A stretch of DNA of 64,000 nt from Lingula anatina (Eukaryota; Brachiopoda; Lingulata; Lingulida; Lingulidae): NCBI RefSeq assembly GCF_001039355.2, contig NW_019773537.1, positions 577,328-641,327 of the forward strand, given 5' to 3'. Under the pieces are notes generated by a model that had not been told where the DNA came from, did not search any database, and saw nothing but the letters and a program-made list of their open reading frames with translations. Of this stretch, positions 1 to 10,980 are shown piece by piece (the stretch's first letter is position 1; every line of letters begins with the position of its first letter). The position numbers and the translations under genes were made by a program.

Positions 1-373
1 AGGGGATGTTACTTGTGCCAGTTTTTTATATTTTAGTTTTATATTCACTATGCAGATTTATGTGTGTTTACAATGAAGTTGAAGTTAACCGCCTAGCTTT
101 ATGTGACTTTGTAACACAGTGTGCTTCAATTTCAAGACTTACATATTACACAGGACACTTGTAACTAAAGGTACTTTAGTAAAATCGGGAAAACTTTGCA
201 GTCCATTATGTTGTTCATGTTGCTTTGCTGAGATAGATTGATCCTGCTACAATAGTTTCTATTCTGAACACAGTAAGCCTCTGTTGTTGTAAAGCATTTA
301 TTGATGTAATGTTTATTTTTCAGATTTTACATTCTAGGCCTGTATGTGAACCTTGACCTGGACAATCTTACAG

Positions 374-749
374 ACAATAATAGAAAAGTCACCTGTAATT
401 GCACAGGCAAATTCATCAGATTCAGATGTGAGCACCAACTGTGTAATGCCTGGAACGCTTCCACGGAGAAGAAAAAAGGTTTACATTTTTTTCATTTGTT
501 TCTTTTTCTATCATGAAATTCTGGTAGCTACAATCATGCATATTCGATTTCCTTTTTTATACTTATGCAATATGTTTGATCAGAATATTATTTAGTAATT
601 GTTCTTATACAGCAATTAACATGAGTTTAAAATATGTTTAATACATTTTCTTTTGACAGCCTGTCCTGCCATCTTCAGGTAGACGCAGTAGTGGATATCC
701 TGGCAAACCTCTATTGGACTTAGAGCCACCTTGGGTCAATCCCCCATAA
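374..749 (+). CDS. Possible last two exons of an unidentified gene
   Basis: Two exons can be joined in one frame: 374-478 (acceptor CTTACAG, donor GGTTTAC) and 660-749 (acceptor TTTTGACAG), ending with TAA. The joined 64-codon tail is hydrophilic and proline/serine/arginine-rich (contains PGTLPRRRKK and ends LEPPWVNPP), like a disordered C-terminus. A polyA signal follows about 380 nt later. I recognise no family. There is a competing reading: a stronger acceptor at 323 (TTATTTTTCAG) would open another frame that stops soon after the same intron. The upstream part of the gene would lie outside the window. Inference from splice sites only. Confidence 0.35.
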
Positions 750-1126
750 CAAATGTGCATCTTAGGCTTGGCAATCTCAATCAGTTTTGTAGGAAAGGAG
801 GATTGGCGCCATTGAATTGACAAATATTGACAATTGACAGTTCAGTCACACTAAACTATAGTGGCATGTTGCTTCAAGTTACCACACTTATTCTAAGATT
901 GCTGAATTATCATTACTGTAGGAGACCCTGGATCTCTCAACCAGAAGAAGAAACTTGGGGATCAATCAGTTATAAGATTAAAATCTGTGGAACACTACCC
1001 ATCACTGTTGTGTTCAGTATATGGAAAAGATGACCGTGATATTGGAACCTTGGAGATTCATAACTTGATTTCACTCCTGTAAAAAGTAACTACTTTGTTC
1101 TTTTACTGTCCAATTGATAATATGAA

Positions 1127-1132
1127 AATAAA
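1127..1132 (+). terminator. polyA signal AATAAA
   Basis: AATAAA lies about 380 nt after the TAA at 747 and could end the 3' UTR of the partial gene at the left edge. Confidence 0.35.
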
Positions 1133-3286
1133 GTACTCCTCCAATCAATGCATGTTGCTGACTCTGTTTTAATTTTCTTTATAGAAAAAGAATATAGATA
1201 TCAAGATATCACATGTATTTACAAAGCCTATGAATCATTTGAAAGGAAAAAGAATGGTTGAAAAATGCAAGATAAATCATTTCTAGTGGATTAATTAGTA
1301 TTGCACTTGAGAAAACTGATAAAATGAGACAGTCATTCCCTTTTACCTTTAGAAAAATCATTAGTAAATTTTTTTCTCTATTGCTCCCTGAAAATAAGGT
1401 ATATACACAATGCTGATGACACTGGATATGCACAGTAATAACTTATTAAATGGGGGTGGGGGGGGGTGAATAACTTGTCACTAGTAATTTAAATTTATTC
1501 AGAAGTTGTATGGCTCTGTTTGAAAAGAATATTATTTGAGCAATCCTGTATTACAGATCTCAAAATAAAAAACCTGCAAAAATGGGCCTCTTGATTATTT
1601 TGAGGAATTAGGGTAACTGTATTTTGGGACATATTTGATGGCAGCCATTTTGTATTTATAAAAATTGGATAGATTTGCCCTTATCAAAGCATAGTTTGAA
1701 TTCCTGGCTGTGAGTCTTTGATTAAATTTGATTATTGGAAGGTATTATCTCAAAATGTACTGATATCTTGATTTCGGCCGTTTGGTTTTCTGCTAAAATT
1801 GCTAAAGTTTGAGGCACTTTTTCAATGTCTTCTGTTGTGTTTAACACACTTTTTGAATTTTGTATGATTAGACCAATATATGCTTAGGATCCCTATAAAA
1901 TTTTATGGCTGTCAAGCCTGCAAAAAGAGAGATATGAATGCTTGAACATTGCTTGGTAGAAAAGTGAGTTTGGGGGGTGGGGTCATAAAAATGGGCGTGG
2001 CTCGTTAGTTTGTGGGTTAAACTGAAATTTAGTAACATATTCTCAATGGCAAATGGCTGGTTTAAATAGGTAAATTTTCAATTAATTTTAAAAAGTCATC
2101 AGTTTTGACATGTTTGCTTATGAAATGGCTTTATTGACCGAAGCTGAAAATCAAGCCAAAAATGGCCAAAACATATAATATCATATTATAATTATATCCA
2201 ATGATTTCTTTTGGGATTGTTGCCTTCAATCTTAATATCTCCTATATATGCAACAATATTATGAATTTGATTGAAATCTGTTGACCCCCATCTTGCCACC
2301 CTCTGACTGGTCCTATCATGGACACACACTTAAATCAAACAAATCAAACTGAGTTGTTTAGCATGCTACAGATTACTGCCGTAGCCCATTTCCTAGCACA
2401 TAATTAATTCATATGGGGCGTTTATATTTTTGCTCATTGTATAGTTGTATGGCCACTGTGATACCACACACGCACTGTACATTTCTGTCGTCACAGAAGC
2501 ATTCTTGACGCATAAAAAATCATCAGGTTCATCATTAAAGGTGCGTTCTTATGTTTGCACTTATAATACGATCAAGTCGAAACTAAAAAAAAAAACTTCG
2601 GATGTATTTTCTACCAGAAATAAGCTTCCATCGGGTGCCTATACGCAAGGGTGAATTTAAAAAGCAAAACACATGCCCATTGTAGAAATAAGTTTTCTAT
2701 CTTTGTCATTACCCATTTCTCCTTATACATTCAACAGTACTTTTTACACTGTATAACTAAGCGTGTTGTACAACCTCTTCGTTCACATATCACATTTCCG
2801 CCCTTCACTGCAACACGAGAGTTCTTACATACTGAAACGTATTAGTCATACTCCATTACCTACAGCTTAAAACGCACAAAGCCCTTGCCTTACCTGAGGT
2901 ACAATTGCGCAACGGTCTTTTATCAATCAAAAAACGACTTAAGCGGTAAGGATAAACCTAGACTAAAAAAATCACGCATACGTACAATGCAGTTTCAACC
3001 CCCACCACACCCCAAGCCATCCCCACATCAGTATTTATTACGCATCTCAGATCAAGGCTTATTATGTATCACATCTGTGTAGGATCGATCCCAGGCAGGG
3101 CCTACGTGTTTTAACTTCAGTTTCCTGACCAGTATGCTCAAGTTTGACTACTGAGTAGTTCTAACATGTATTTACCGATACCACACTTTGATTTTTAAAA
3201 ACAACCGCAAAACACAATTATATATGGATACTGTTTTACGCTATCTGTGTCAGACTTTTAGTTACGTTAAACCACTTGGAGTTTAC
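1133..3286. other. Intergenic, no gene supported
   Basis: AT-rich DNA with a short G run near 1453. Several short open frames at 2445-3082 have no splice support or domain. One minus-strand stretch near 2400-2540 is open for about 50 codons with three cysteines and could be an exon of the signal-peptide gene starting at 3326, but its acceptor is weak. Confidence 0.5.
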
Positions 3287-3326
3287 CTGACAAAATTGTG
3301 ATCCACACAACCAGGAAGAAGTCCAT
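3287..3326 (-). CDS. Candidate first exon with signal peptide
   Basis: On the minus strand an ATG at 3326 opens a short hydrophobic leader (MDFFLVVWITILS) that runs straight into a GTAAAC donor at 3286-3281, phase 1. A TATAA-like element (revcomp of TTATA near 3378-3382) sits about 52 nt upstream. This matches the layout of the verified secreted-protein genes in the right half: TATA box, short leader exon, phase-1 donor. Downstream exons would lie below 3280 but none is convincing, so this could be a decayed or fortuitous exon. Confidence 0.35.
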
Positions 3327-4830
3327 TTTCTTTCGTCTCCACCTCACAGTAAAACTAGTTCAGATCAAGCAAGCTGTTATAAATGAATGCCTGCCTGGGT
3401 GAATACAATGACTTGAAATGACACAGGGCCAGGTGTCATTTTCAAAATGCAAAACAGGGAAGTGGGTTCACTTGAGCCAAAGAAGCAGTTCTGCTGCACG
3501 GCTTGTGCAGCCCTACCATTGCCGACTTGTTTGGACGATTACAAGAGTCTTTATGGGGTAAACTAGAGACTGTCATGCCATCTACTTGTTTTTAAAAAAA
3601 TCGATTCTATACACACTTAATGCCCTATATGTAGATTGATGCATGACATGTTGGATGGTACAGGCATTAAACTCCCGACATAATATAAAGAGATTAATAC
3701 TAAAAAAACATAAAAAAAAACAATCTATTAATTTTGTATAGGGGCACGGCTTCATCAATCATTGAAAAGTTTGTGAAAACCGTCGTTTACCCAAGGAAAA
3801 TCTGTTTTATGGCACTCTTCCCGCCAAAATGAAGAGTTGTTAGCCCTTTGATAAGCAAGTCGAAAATTCTTTCTTCAAGTGACGCAATTGTAATATCCAA
3901 ACAAGACGTGTAATTTTTAAACATTTTATTATGTCGGTAAGCTTTAATTGGCTTATGTGTTGGTGATGCTTGGGGTATTTACAAATTAGAGATTCGACGT
4001 TATGGACTGTGTTGTACAAACAGGTATTTGTTAGGTGAATGATTTAGTTAAACTGTACTCCCCTGATTAAAACATCAAAATGACTGCCTAAGAAAACAGT
4101 GATGCTAGACTTGTTAAAAAAAGATTAGCAGGCATTCGTCCTTTAGAAAAATTGATACGCTATGCTTTTATGTATGTCAAAATCACATTCATGTTCTTTG
4201 TGAAAGTCTATAGTACTTACACCTATTAAGAGTAGTCGTAGATTTCTGGTATTAGAAAACAACATTCACCCTGGGATCACCACACTTCAAACATGTTTAT
4301 GACCAACTGTGAAAAACATGAGAGTGGATTCAATAAAACAAACCAATGGGTGATCTGAATGGCAAACCTTAATTTTTCAATAGCCCGCCAATTTTTATAT
4401 ACCGTCTACCCATATAAACGTACATATGCAGAGTATAAACATTAAATGTTAATGAAGATATACCATATTTACGACACATGTTGGATTCAAATACAATTCC
4501 TTTGTGGGGTTTGCCTTGCACAGTGCGCTTGGGCACCAGTCAAGGTTATGGCCTCTTTGCAACCCCACAAACGAAATTTATATTAATATTTCAATTGCCC
4601 GCAAAGTTTTTTAATATTGTCTAAACATGTAAACGAACATATGCAATGTATAGACATCAAATGATAATGAGGAGAGGCTATGCATAGTTTCGACGCGTGG
4701 ATTCAAATAAAGTCATCAATTGTACAATAAATGTCTTCTCCATGATCGCCGTCATCATATATTGTATCATAAGTGTCCATGTTATAGTCTGCTTCACTGA
4801 TACTTGGGACCGAATGTGGAATGGCGTCTG
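3327..4830. other. Intergenic, no gene supported
   Basis: AT-rich DNA. The stretch near 3810-3860 shares a motif on the minus strand (GGGCTAACAACTCTTCATTT) with 58035 on the plus strand and with 63700-63745 on the minus strand, suggesting a dispersed repeat. Two short related blocks at 4380-4450 and 4590-4660 share wording such as cccgccaa / gcccgcaaa and TAAACG.ACATATGCA, a diverged direct repeat. Confidence 0.4.
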
Positions 4831-4831
4831 N
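4831..4831. other. Single-N assembly join
   Basis: One N. Sequence resembling the 3' flank of the acyltransferase genes starts immediately to its right, while the left side shows no similarity, so a copy of the gene may be missing at the join. Confidence 0.7.
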
Positions 4832-5560
4832 CAGACTTTATGTAGGAGCCTATATGTAACGCTCAATTGACTAGTATCCATATCACACGCTTGAAATTTA
4901 TTACTATAGCTTGGATGTGGCGAATGCTAATTTTGCTTGTGAATATACATGTATTTATTTCTATATAGTTTAGATATGGGATATGCCAATTTTGCCTGTA
5001 CATATATGATCAAGTTATTGAACCACGATTACGGCTGATAATCCCTTTTCACCCTAGCTCTCTGAACAGTATCGATCCAAAAGTATGTAACAGAAAAAAA
5101 AGGTCATAAGATTACTACACATTTTATTGAATCGTCAACAATGACAAACTTTTCTGAATTCTTTTACTACTATGCAAGCAAGTAATGCGTGTTGTCGTTT
5201 TAACGCAAACTATATATACCGGATGTTATTGCGACTGTTATACAAGTAAATTTGATTTTTTTTTAGAAATTCAATGGTAATAGAGAATTAAAAATTTTAT
5301 AGTTTACATCTGATGGTGTTTTTTTCACGAAGTCAATGCCGAATAGACATGAAAAAAATAATGACCACGCAAATAGGTTAAATTACCTGTTTTTATTTTG
5401 TCTTTTTTTAACTGGGACATATTTAGATGCAAAATAAATGCTTACTACATGTGTATCTAGGCATCACTGAGGACTTAATAATTGAACTTCATCTATTTCC
5501 AACGGTTGCTAACGCATTCTTTCTTAGCCCAATCACATACCTCCGGAAGAAGTTACTATA
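4832..5560 (+). repeat. Orphan copy of acyltransferase-gene 3' flank
   Basis: From the first base after the N, the sequence follows 12727-13420 and 13740-14430: shared landmarks include CATATCACACGCTTGA, GCCAATTTTGCCTGT, ACACATTTTATTGAATCGTC and GACAAACTTTTCTGAATTC. No acyltransferase coding sequence precedes it here. It is therefore a flank whose gene is missing, either deleted or lost in the assembly join. Confidence 0.75.
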
Positions 5561-6790
5561 TTCTTTATGCTTTGTCCTTGAGTTATGAACCAGATATTGT
5601 CTCCCGCTGTAATAACTGAACTATTATGAAAAGAGTCTTAAAGTGAAAGAAGACACACTGCTCTCTTTTGTTCATGTCATGTACAACATACAACCGTACG
5701 TATCAACTGCTATGACTTACTATTTACAAATTAACTGCAGGCACCGTTCGCGGATAAATTGAATGCTGGACCTACATACAAACGCCTGTGACATTGAACC
5801 GCACATTTATAACATAACATTATAAAACAGTTTCAGGGGATCTCGCAACCTGCCGTGCCAAAAAACAATCAACGTTCATGTGATGTGTCTACAGAATAAA
5901 TTTCACATTTGTTTACTGGTTTAAAAGAAAACAGACTAAACTTACAGATGGCCTTATAATCATAATGCAGGTCAGTTTTTGATTAAACTTTTATTCAAAA
6001 ACTCAAGTCACGTACACTTCATAAAAACATGCTATTGGCTCACATTCCCTCTATAAGTAAACTTTAATACTTTATTTTTCTATAAAAATTCTCAAATTTG
6101 ACATCATTTGACGTTTGACCCCATTTCACTTCAACGCAATTCAGTGTTACATTACTTTTATAACCTCCATGTTTAGAGCTATCTCTTAGCTATACAATGA
6201 TATATGAACCATTGTCAGATCTTACCTAAATTGCAAGTTATAGATGAAATTCTTCCCCTACCCCCATTTTTTAATGTGCTTGCTTTAGTCACAGGGTGTA
6301 ACATATAATTAAAATTAACCCCCATGGAACATTTTTTTCGCTCTGGAAACATCTAGAAATAAAAAATTTACATATCAAGGATTAAAAAAAAATATAGGTT
6401 TTCATTGTTTTTCACGTGGTGGCACGTGAACCCCTCCTTCCCACCAGACTATCAGCGACAGATAAAAATATCAACTTGTTTTCATCATGCTAAAAATTCA
6501 CCGGGTAAATGCATACCAGGCACATATTGGTGTAATTCGTAGTGCGATCTACTCATATAAATGACATATGAAGCAGAATGTGCCATTTCAAACGATTCTT
6601 TATCGTTTAAAAAGCCACAAAACTCTTAATGAGACAATTTTAATGCACAAAACGACCAAAAAAAAGGAAGAGTTCAGGCCCATTTAGAACATAAAGCCTG
6701 TTTATTTTAATTTTAAACCTGTAGCAAGCGACCTCTTCTATCAGACCTCCTCAGACACTATTTCTCACACAGCACTTGAAGACGTCCCTG
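5561..6790. other. Upstream region of acyltransferase gene 1
   Basis: AT-rich, no gene. Just before the ATG at 6791 are two acceptor-like sites (CTTCTATCAG ending at 6743 and TCTCACACAG ending at 6771), consistent with a 5' UTR intron, as also suggested for genes 2 and 3. Confidence 0.4.
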
Positions 6791-8188
6791 ATGGCAAATA
6801 ACTTTCTTCGTCCACTAAGGGGAGTTGAAAACGTATATGCGATTATGCACGACGTGGCTGGTGTCGCTACAGTTGTTTTTACCACATGGATTGACTCAAA
6901 AAGGCTGATAACAGATGATGAGTGGAGAAAGTGTTTCGAGCAACTGCTACAAGAGATTCCACATCTTCGCCTGACCATAGTTTGGCACGAAGGGAAAAGG
7001 TACTTCAAGTATATGGACACCCCTCGGGTAGACTTAGAGACGACTAATTTGATGTCAGAAGATGGATGGGAGAATGTCCACGAGGATGTGATGCGCGTGA
7101 TGTTTGACACTACGAAGGGTCCACTTTGGAGAGTAAAAATAGCGCGAATGCCTGAAGGAGGCGATGGTTCAACAACAGGGAATGGTATCTCTAATGAAAG
7201 CAACAGCTTCACCAGCGTAGTCGTGTTTGGGGTCCATCACTCTATCCTTGATGGGACGTCCAATCTATTCGTGTTAAGTAGGCTTCTTCACATCATAAAC
7301 GCTGTCATGTCGGGCGTACCTTACGATGATGGCGATGATGTAGTACTTCAGCCGGCTTTGGAAGATCTTTTGCCACGAGATGTGATGTCTTTCACTTGGC
7401 GAGATTACATTCAAATGGCAATATCAAAGTTTACGGATTGGTTTCCAAGAAAGAGTCTGTATATGTCACGATATCCGCCACCACCTGCAGTAGCTGATAC
7501 ATATACCAAAACAGTGGCAGTTGAATTCTCGGTTCAAGAAACGGAGAGATTCAGAGCGAAGTGTAAGGATTATGGGACAACTGTCCATGGCGCCTTCTTT
7601 GCTGCTGCATCCATGGCCATGGCCAGTCTGCTAAATGATGGTAAGCCACCGCGCTCGTTTAATATTGCTTCTTCGCAAGCGGTAAATATGCGACGCTTCC
7701 TCGACCCTGAATTAAGCACTGCAGTTGGGGTTTTAGTTTGCGTACCCGTGGTCACGTTAACTACCCCAACCGACTCCACTCGCAGCGGGTTCTGGATCTT
7801 TGCCAAAAAGGCAACTGAAGTTATCCACGACAAGCTGAACAACGGGGATATTATACAGTTTTGTAAACTTTGGGGTTACCTTGGTGAAGACAACGTCAGA
7901 CGGTCCTTAGGTTCTCCAGAATGTTCATTGGAATTTGGAATTTCCAATATTGGTGATTGTGACAAGTTATGCCCTCCTGGCGAAAGAGATGGCGAGGTTC
8001 ACGCTACGAGAATTGTCACATCCGACGCAGGACATAGGCATCCTAAGCCATTCCTGCACTACTTGCACAAATTCCGCGGTCGATTCTGCTACAACCTTGA
8101 CTACTACACCAATAGGATTAGTGACACGAACGCCAAGAGATACTCTGAGCTGACGGTGGAGTTGATGAAGATGGCAGCAGGAAATTAA
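6791..8188 (+). CDS. Acyltransferase-like protein 1 (HHxxxDG, condensation-domain superfamily)
   Basis: Single-exon CDS of 465 codons; the first ATG (MANNFLRPLRG) was chosen because it aligns with the start of gene 2. The N-terminal half has the layout of condensation / alcohol-acyltransferase domains: IPHLRLTIVW near residues 56-65, GPLWRVKIARMP near 110-121 and the catalytic motif HHSILDG at 149-155 after a run of hydrophobic residues. The C-terminal half has NMRRFLDPEL and the cluster signature KFRGRFCYNLDYYTNR. In this superfamily the second His of HHxxxDG acts as base in acyl transfer from a CoA or carrier-bound thioester to a hydroxyl or amine. No signal peptide or membrane span, so cytosolic. 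The acceptor is unknown. About three quarters identical to gene 2 by eye. The superfamily call is firm; the activity is inferred. Confidence 0.88.
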   Translation: MANNFLRPLRGVENVYAIMHDVAGVATVVFTTWIDSKRLITDDEWRKCFEQLLQEIPHLRLTIVWHEGKRYFKYMDTPRVDLETTNLMSEDGWENVHEDVMRVMFDTTKGPLWRVKIARMPEGGDGSTTGNGISNESNSFTSVVVFGVHHSILDGTSNLFVLSRLLHIINAVMSGVPYDDGDDVVLQPALEDLLPRDVMSFTWRDYIQMAISKFTDWFPRKSLYMSRYPPPPAVADTYTKTVAVEFSVQETERFRAKCKDYGTTVHGAFFAAASMAMASLLNDGKPPRSFNIASSQAVNMRRFLDPELSTAVGVLVCVPVVTLTTPTDSTRSGFWIFAKKATEVIHDKLNNGDIIQFCKLWGYLGEDNVRRSLGSPECSLEFGISNIGDCDKLCPPGERDGEVHATRIVTSDAGHRHPKPFLHYLHKFRGRFCYNLDYYTNRISDTNAKRYSELTVELMKMAAGN

Positions 8189-8466
8189 ATTGGAAGGCAG
8201 TGTGATAGTCGGAAAGATGGCACAAGAAGAAAAAGCCTTAGAATATACATAAGGCAACATGCGATGCTGTGTAAAATGACAGTCAGCGCACAACAGTGCG
8301 GGAAGAATCAATAACAAGAATTTCTTAGACTGTTTATCTACACTAACCTAAAAAATTAGAAGTAATTTCATGTACATATACATTTATACCATATAAATGC
8401 AACCCTCACGTTTAAATATATCCACTCTGAAAGAGCACACGTACATTAACATGCCTTCCTAACTGA

Positions 8467-8472
8467 AATAAA
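8467..8472 (+). terminator. polyA signal AATAAA of acyltransferase gene 1
   Basis: AATAAA about 280 nt after the stop codon of gene 1. Confidence 0.5.
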
Positions 8473-9400
8473 CTGTGGCTACATGTAAATTTACATAACA
8501 ACATTTCTGAGTGTATTTAGGGGACCTTAAATATCAGCATACCAATGCAATTGATATAAATAGTATTTAGTAGAGTTCTTCACTACATAAAAAATGCAGG
8601 TGTCGACTAAACACACACACACGGACGACTGTATGCACAAGACTATGTGCCGCGCACTTTATATACGAGAATCTACAGGTATATCGTACTCTGGAGGTTC
8701 ATTACTTTTGTTTGGATATGGGAAATGTCACTTTTACATGCAAATGGATGATTACGTGCATAAATACCCTCCCGCACATGTAAGTAAAAAGGCTCCCTCT
8801 ACCATTACCACAGTTGAAGTTTAATTAGATAAAACAGATTAACCTGTAGGTTATTCATGACACATTTCTCTTATGTGGCGAGGAAAGAGCACGTAATCAA
8901 CCTGTGGCTCTGGTATTGGGTAAAAAAACGATACGATAACAATTAAAGCGCTGTGTTATCTTGATTAAAGGCGATTATTCGCTTTCACTATCTCAGAACA
9001 CTATCCAAAAGTGCATAACCTTAATAAAACACCAAAAGTTGCAGCAAAATTTATTGAATCGTCAAAAATAACATTTTCTTAATTTTTATTTACCAGGAAG
9101 CAATTAAGAAATACAGCTGTACGTACTGTCGTTGTTCCACAAACCATAACGGATGTAATATGAATATACTTTTTAGAAAGTATATAGAAACAGAGAATTA
9201 GAAAAAAAAAGGTTATGTACTTCGGTGTTATCATCCTACGCAGACAATAATGACCTCTCAAATACAATGTAGTTTAATGACTTTTTTTTCTTTTTTTTTT
9301 CATTCCTGTTTATGTAAATATTTCAAATCTGGTTACAAGCACTTTATTCTCTCTGAAATGCCGTTGATTATATTCGAGGTCTCTTTGCCAATGAAACTAC
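8473..9400 (+). repeat. Diverged 3'-flank repeat of acyltransferase gene 1
   Basis: Older copy of the flank also found at 4832, 12474 and 13480: GGATATGGGAAATGTCA near 8705, then ATTTATTGAATCGTC near 9050, and ATGCCGTTGATTAT near 9357 (also seen near 16626). The flank was evidently duplicated together with the gene. No gene seen. Confidence 0.5.
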
Positions 9401-9589
9401 TGTTTTATACGTAAATCGATCCAACTTCTTAGTGACTGTTGCTATTTATACGAGCACGTCAGAAACAAGAGCAGGCGTGCTAGTCTGTTAATCTCATTGA
9501 AATTAGCGCGAGTCCCTGTGCATTAGATCGATCTAAAAAGACTGATATTTTTATTGGAAATGAATCCTCACACTCAATATGTGTAGGAT

Positions 9590-10001
9590 AACAAACAGAG
9601 GGGGGGGGGGGATTATATTGGTACATGTGGATAAAACTAAGAAACCCATGGACAGAGATTAATAAAGAATATTATTATAGGTGTACTGAGAAGTTCACAT
9701 TTTCTTTTCGGTGTACATGCACTTCAGGTTGCACCATCCCCGAGTTGATATTTAAATATATAAGGTAGAGCTTAAAAAGCAGATAAAAAAACATTGGTGG
9801 CCCAGAGTCTAGACCTATTCATAGCATACACTGTATCCCTGTCTTCAGTTATCACGAGTACCTGTATAAGGAAATACTAAATCGGTGGGAAGTGAATATG
9901 AAATGGGTCAAAGCTTAGCGTACTTTTTAGATTGCGTCTGGCTCTCTCTGTCTGGTGATTTCGTAAGGTAAGAAGCTGAATGCGCCGTCGCACATTAACA
10001 G
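9590..10001 (+). promoter_or_regulatory. Putative promoter and noncoding first exon of acyltransferase gene 2
   Basis: A TATATAAG element lies at about 9757. A clear donor (ACAG|GTAAGT, exon end 10001) follows, and an acceptor-like CTCAG sits 16 nt before the gene 2 ATG. This stretch is similar to 17190-17655 upstream of gene 3 (shared TTATCACGAGT and a gcgccg-cacac block ending in a donor-like GGAAG|GTAAAT), so a 5' UTR exon kept with the duplicated unit is plausible. Inference only. Confidence 0.35.
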
Positions 10002-10117
10002 GTAAGTACTTGTACATTCAGAAGGTTTTGTCATTAAGAGAGGCAATAAAAGAAATTAATATTCGCGTATGTGATTTTATTACGGGGGTACGATTGTTCC
10101 ATTTTGCTATATATACC

Positions 10118-10119
<2 letters not shown>

Positions 10120-10185
<66 letters not shown>
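10120..10185. repeat. (TA)n microsatellite
   Basis: About 65 bases of uninterrupted alternating A and T. Confidence 0.98.
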
Positions 10186-10187
<2 letters not shown>

Positions 10188-10980
10188 TCTAGTTCCAGAC
10201 TATATTACGGATGGGTTTCTTAGGAAGCACAATTTACATTATGACACGCTATCCTATGAAAGGAATGTGCTATATGTTCTAATAAGGGTACCGGCGGTGT
10301 AAGATGCGAAGCTGTGTCATTTTTAGCTGGAGGTGAACGGGAGTAAAGTCGTGGACTCGGAGAAAAAAGCAGTTTTTCTTACAACACGGTAAGATAACAA
10401 TTTATCTTTATGCATTTGGGGGAGAGAATACTTGAAGAAATAATAGGAACATGGTATGAAAACGTGTCACGAATATTAAGGGTGACAGATCGTGCTTAAT
10501 TTGCAGCCAATTTGTTTGGAAATATATGCTGCATCGACCGCCGAAGCAACAAAGAGCGTCAAGGGAAAATAATTCCTGGGAGGGAAAAAACTCTAAAGCA
10601 TCGTTATAATTGCAGCACATACCATAAAACACCCAAAAATACTCAGATATGGGCATAACAGGTTGCATACATGCAAACATCCCATATGACAACGATTAAT
10701 AGCCTCCCGGGAATACTTTCCCCTTGACGCTCTTGACCATTACACGTCACTTCCGGCACAATTCTGATACATTCTCGTCTCCTCCGGTACCCCTTATTCG
10801 GTCATTTACAATCTGTATTTTATGAAATCCACAAACATCTTAAAAAGACTACCGGATATTTCATATACACGTAAGACAGAGCAATGAAAGGATTAATTAA
10901 GGCACGCTTATTCATAACGCCTACTTTTATTTTAAGCAATCGATCCTTTCCATCCTGGTAACTCAGACCCTTACTTCTTG
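10186..10980. other. Region between microsatellite and gene 2
   Basis: No gene seen; the putative 5' UTR intron of gene 2 would span it. A short minus-strand open frame at 10408-10692 has no domain or splice support. Confidence 0.4.

Noticed and set aside
6751-7212. Long minus-strand frame (153 codons) opposite acyltransferase gene 1
   Set aside because: Mirror frame of a conserved coding region, also seen opposite gene 2 (10971-11399); no domain of its own.
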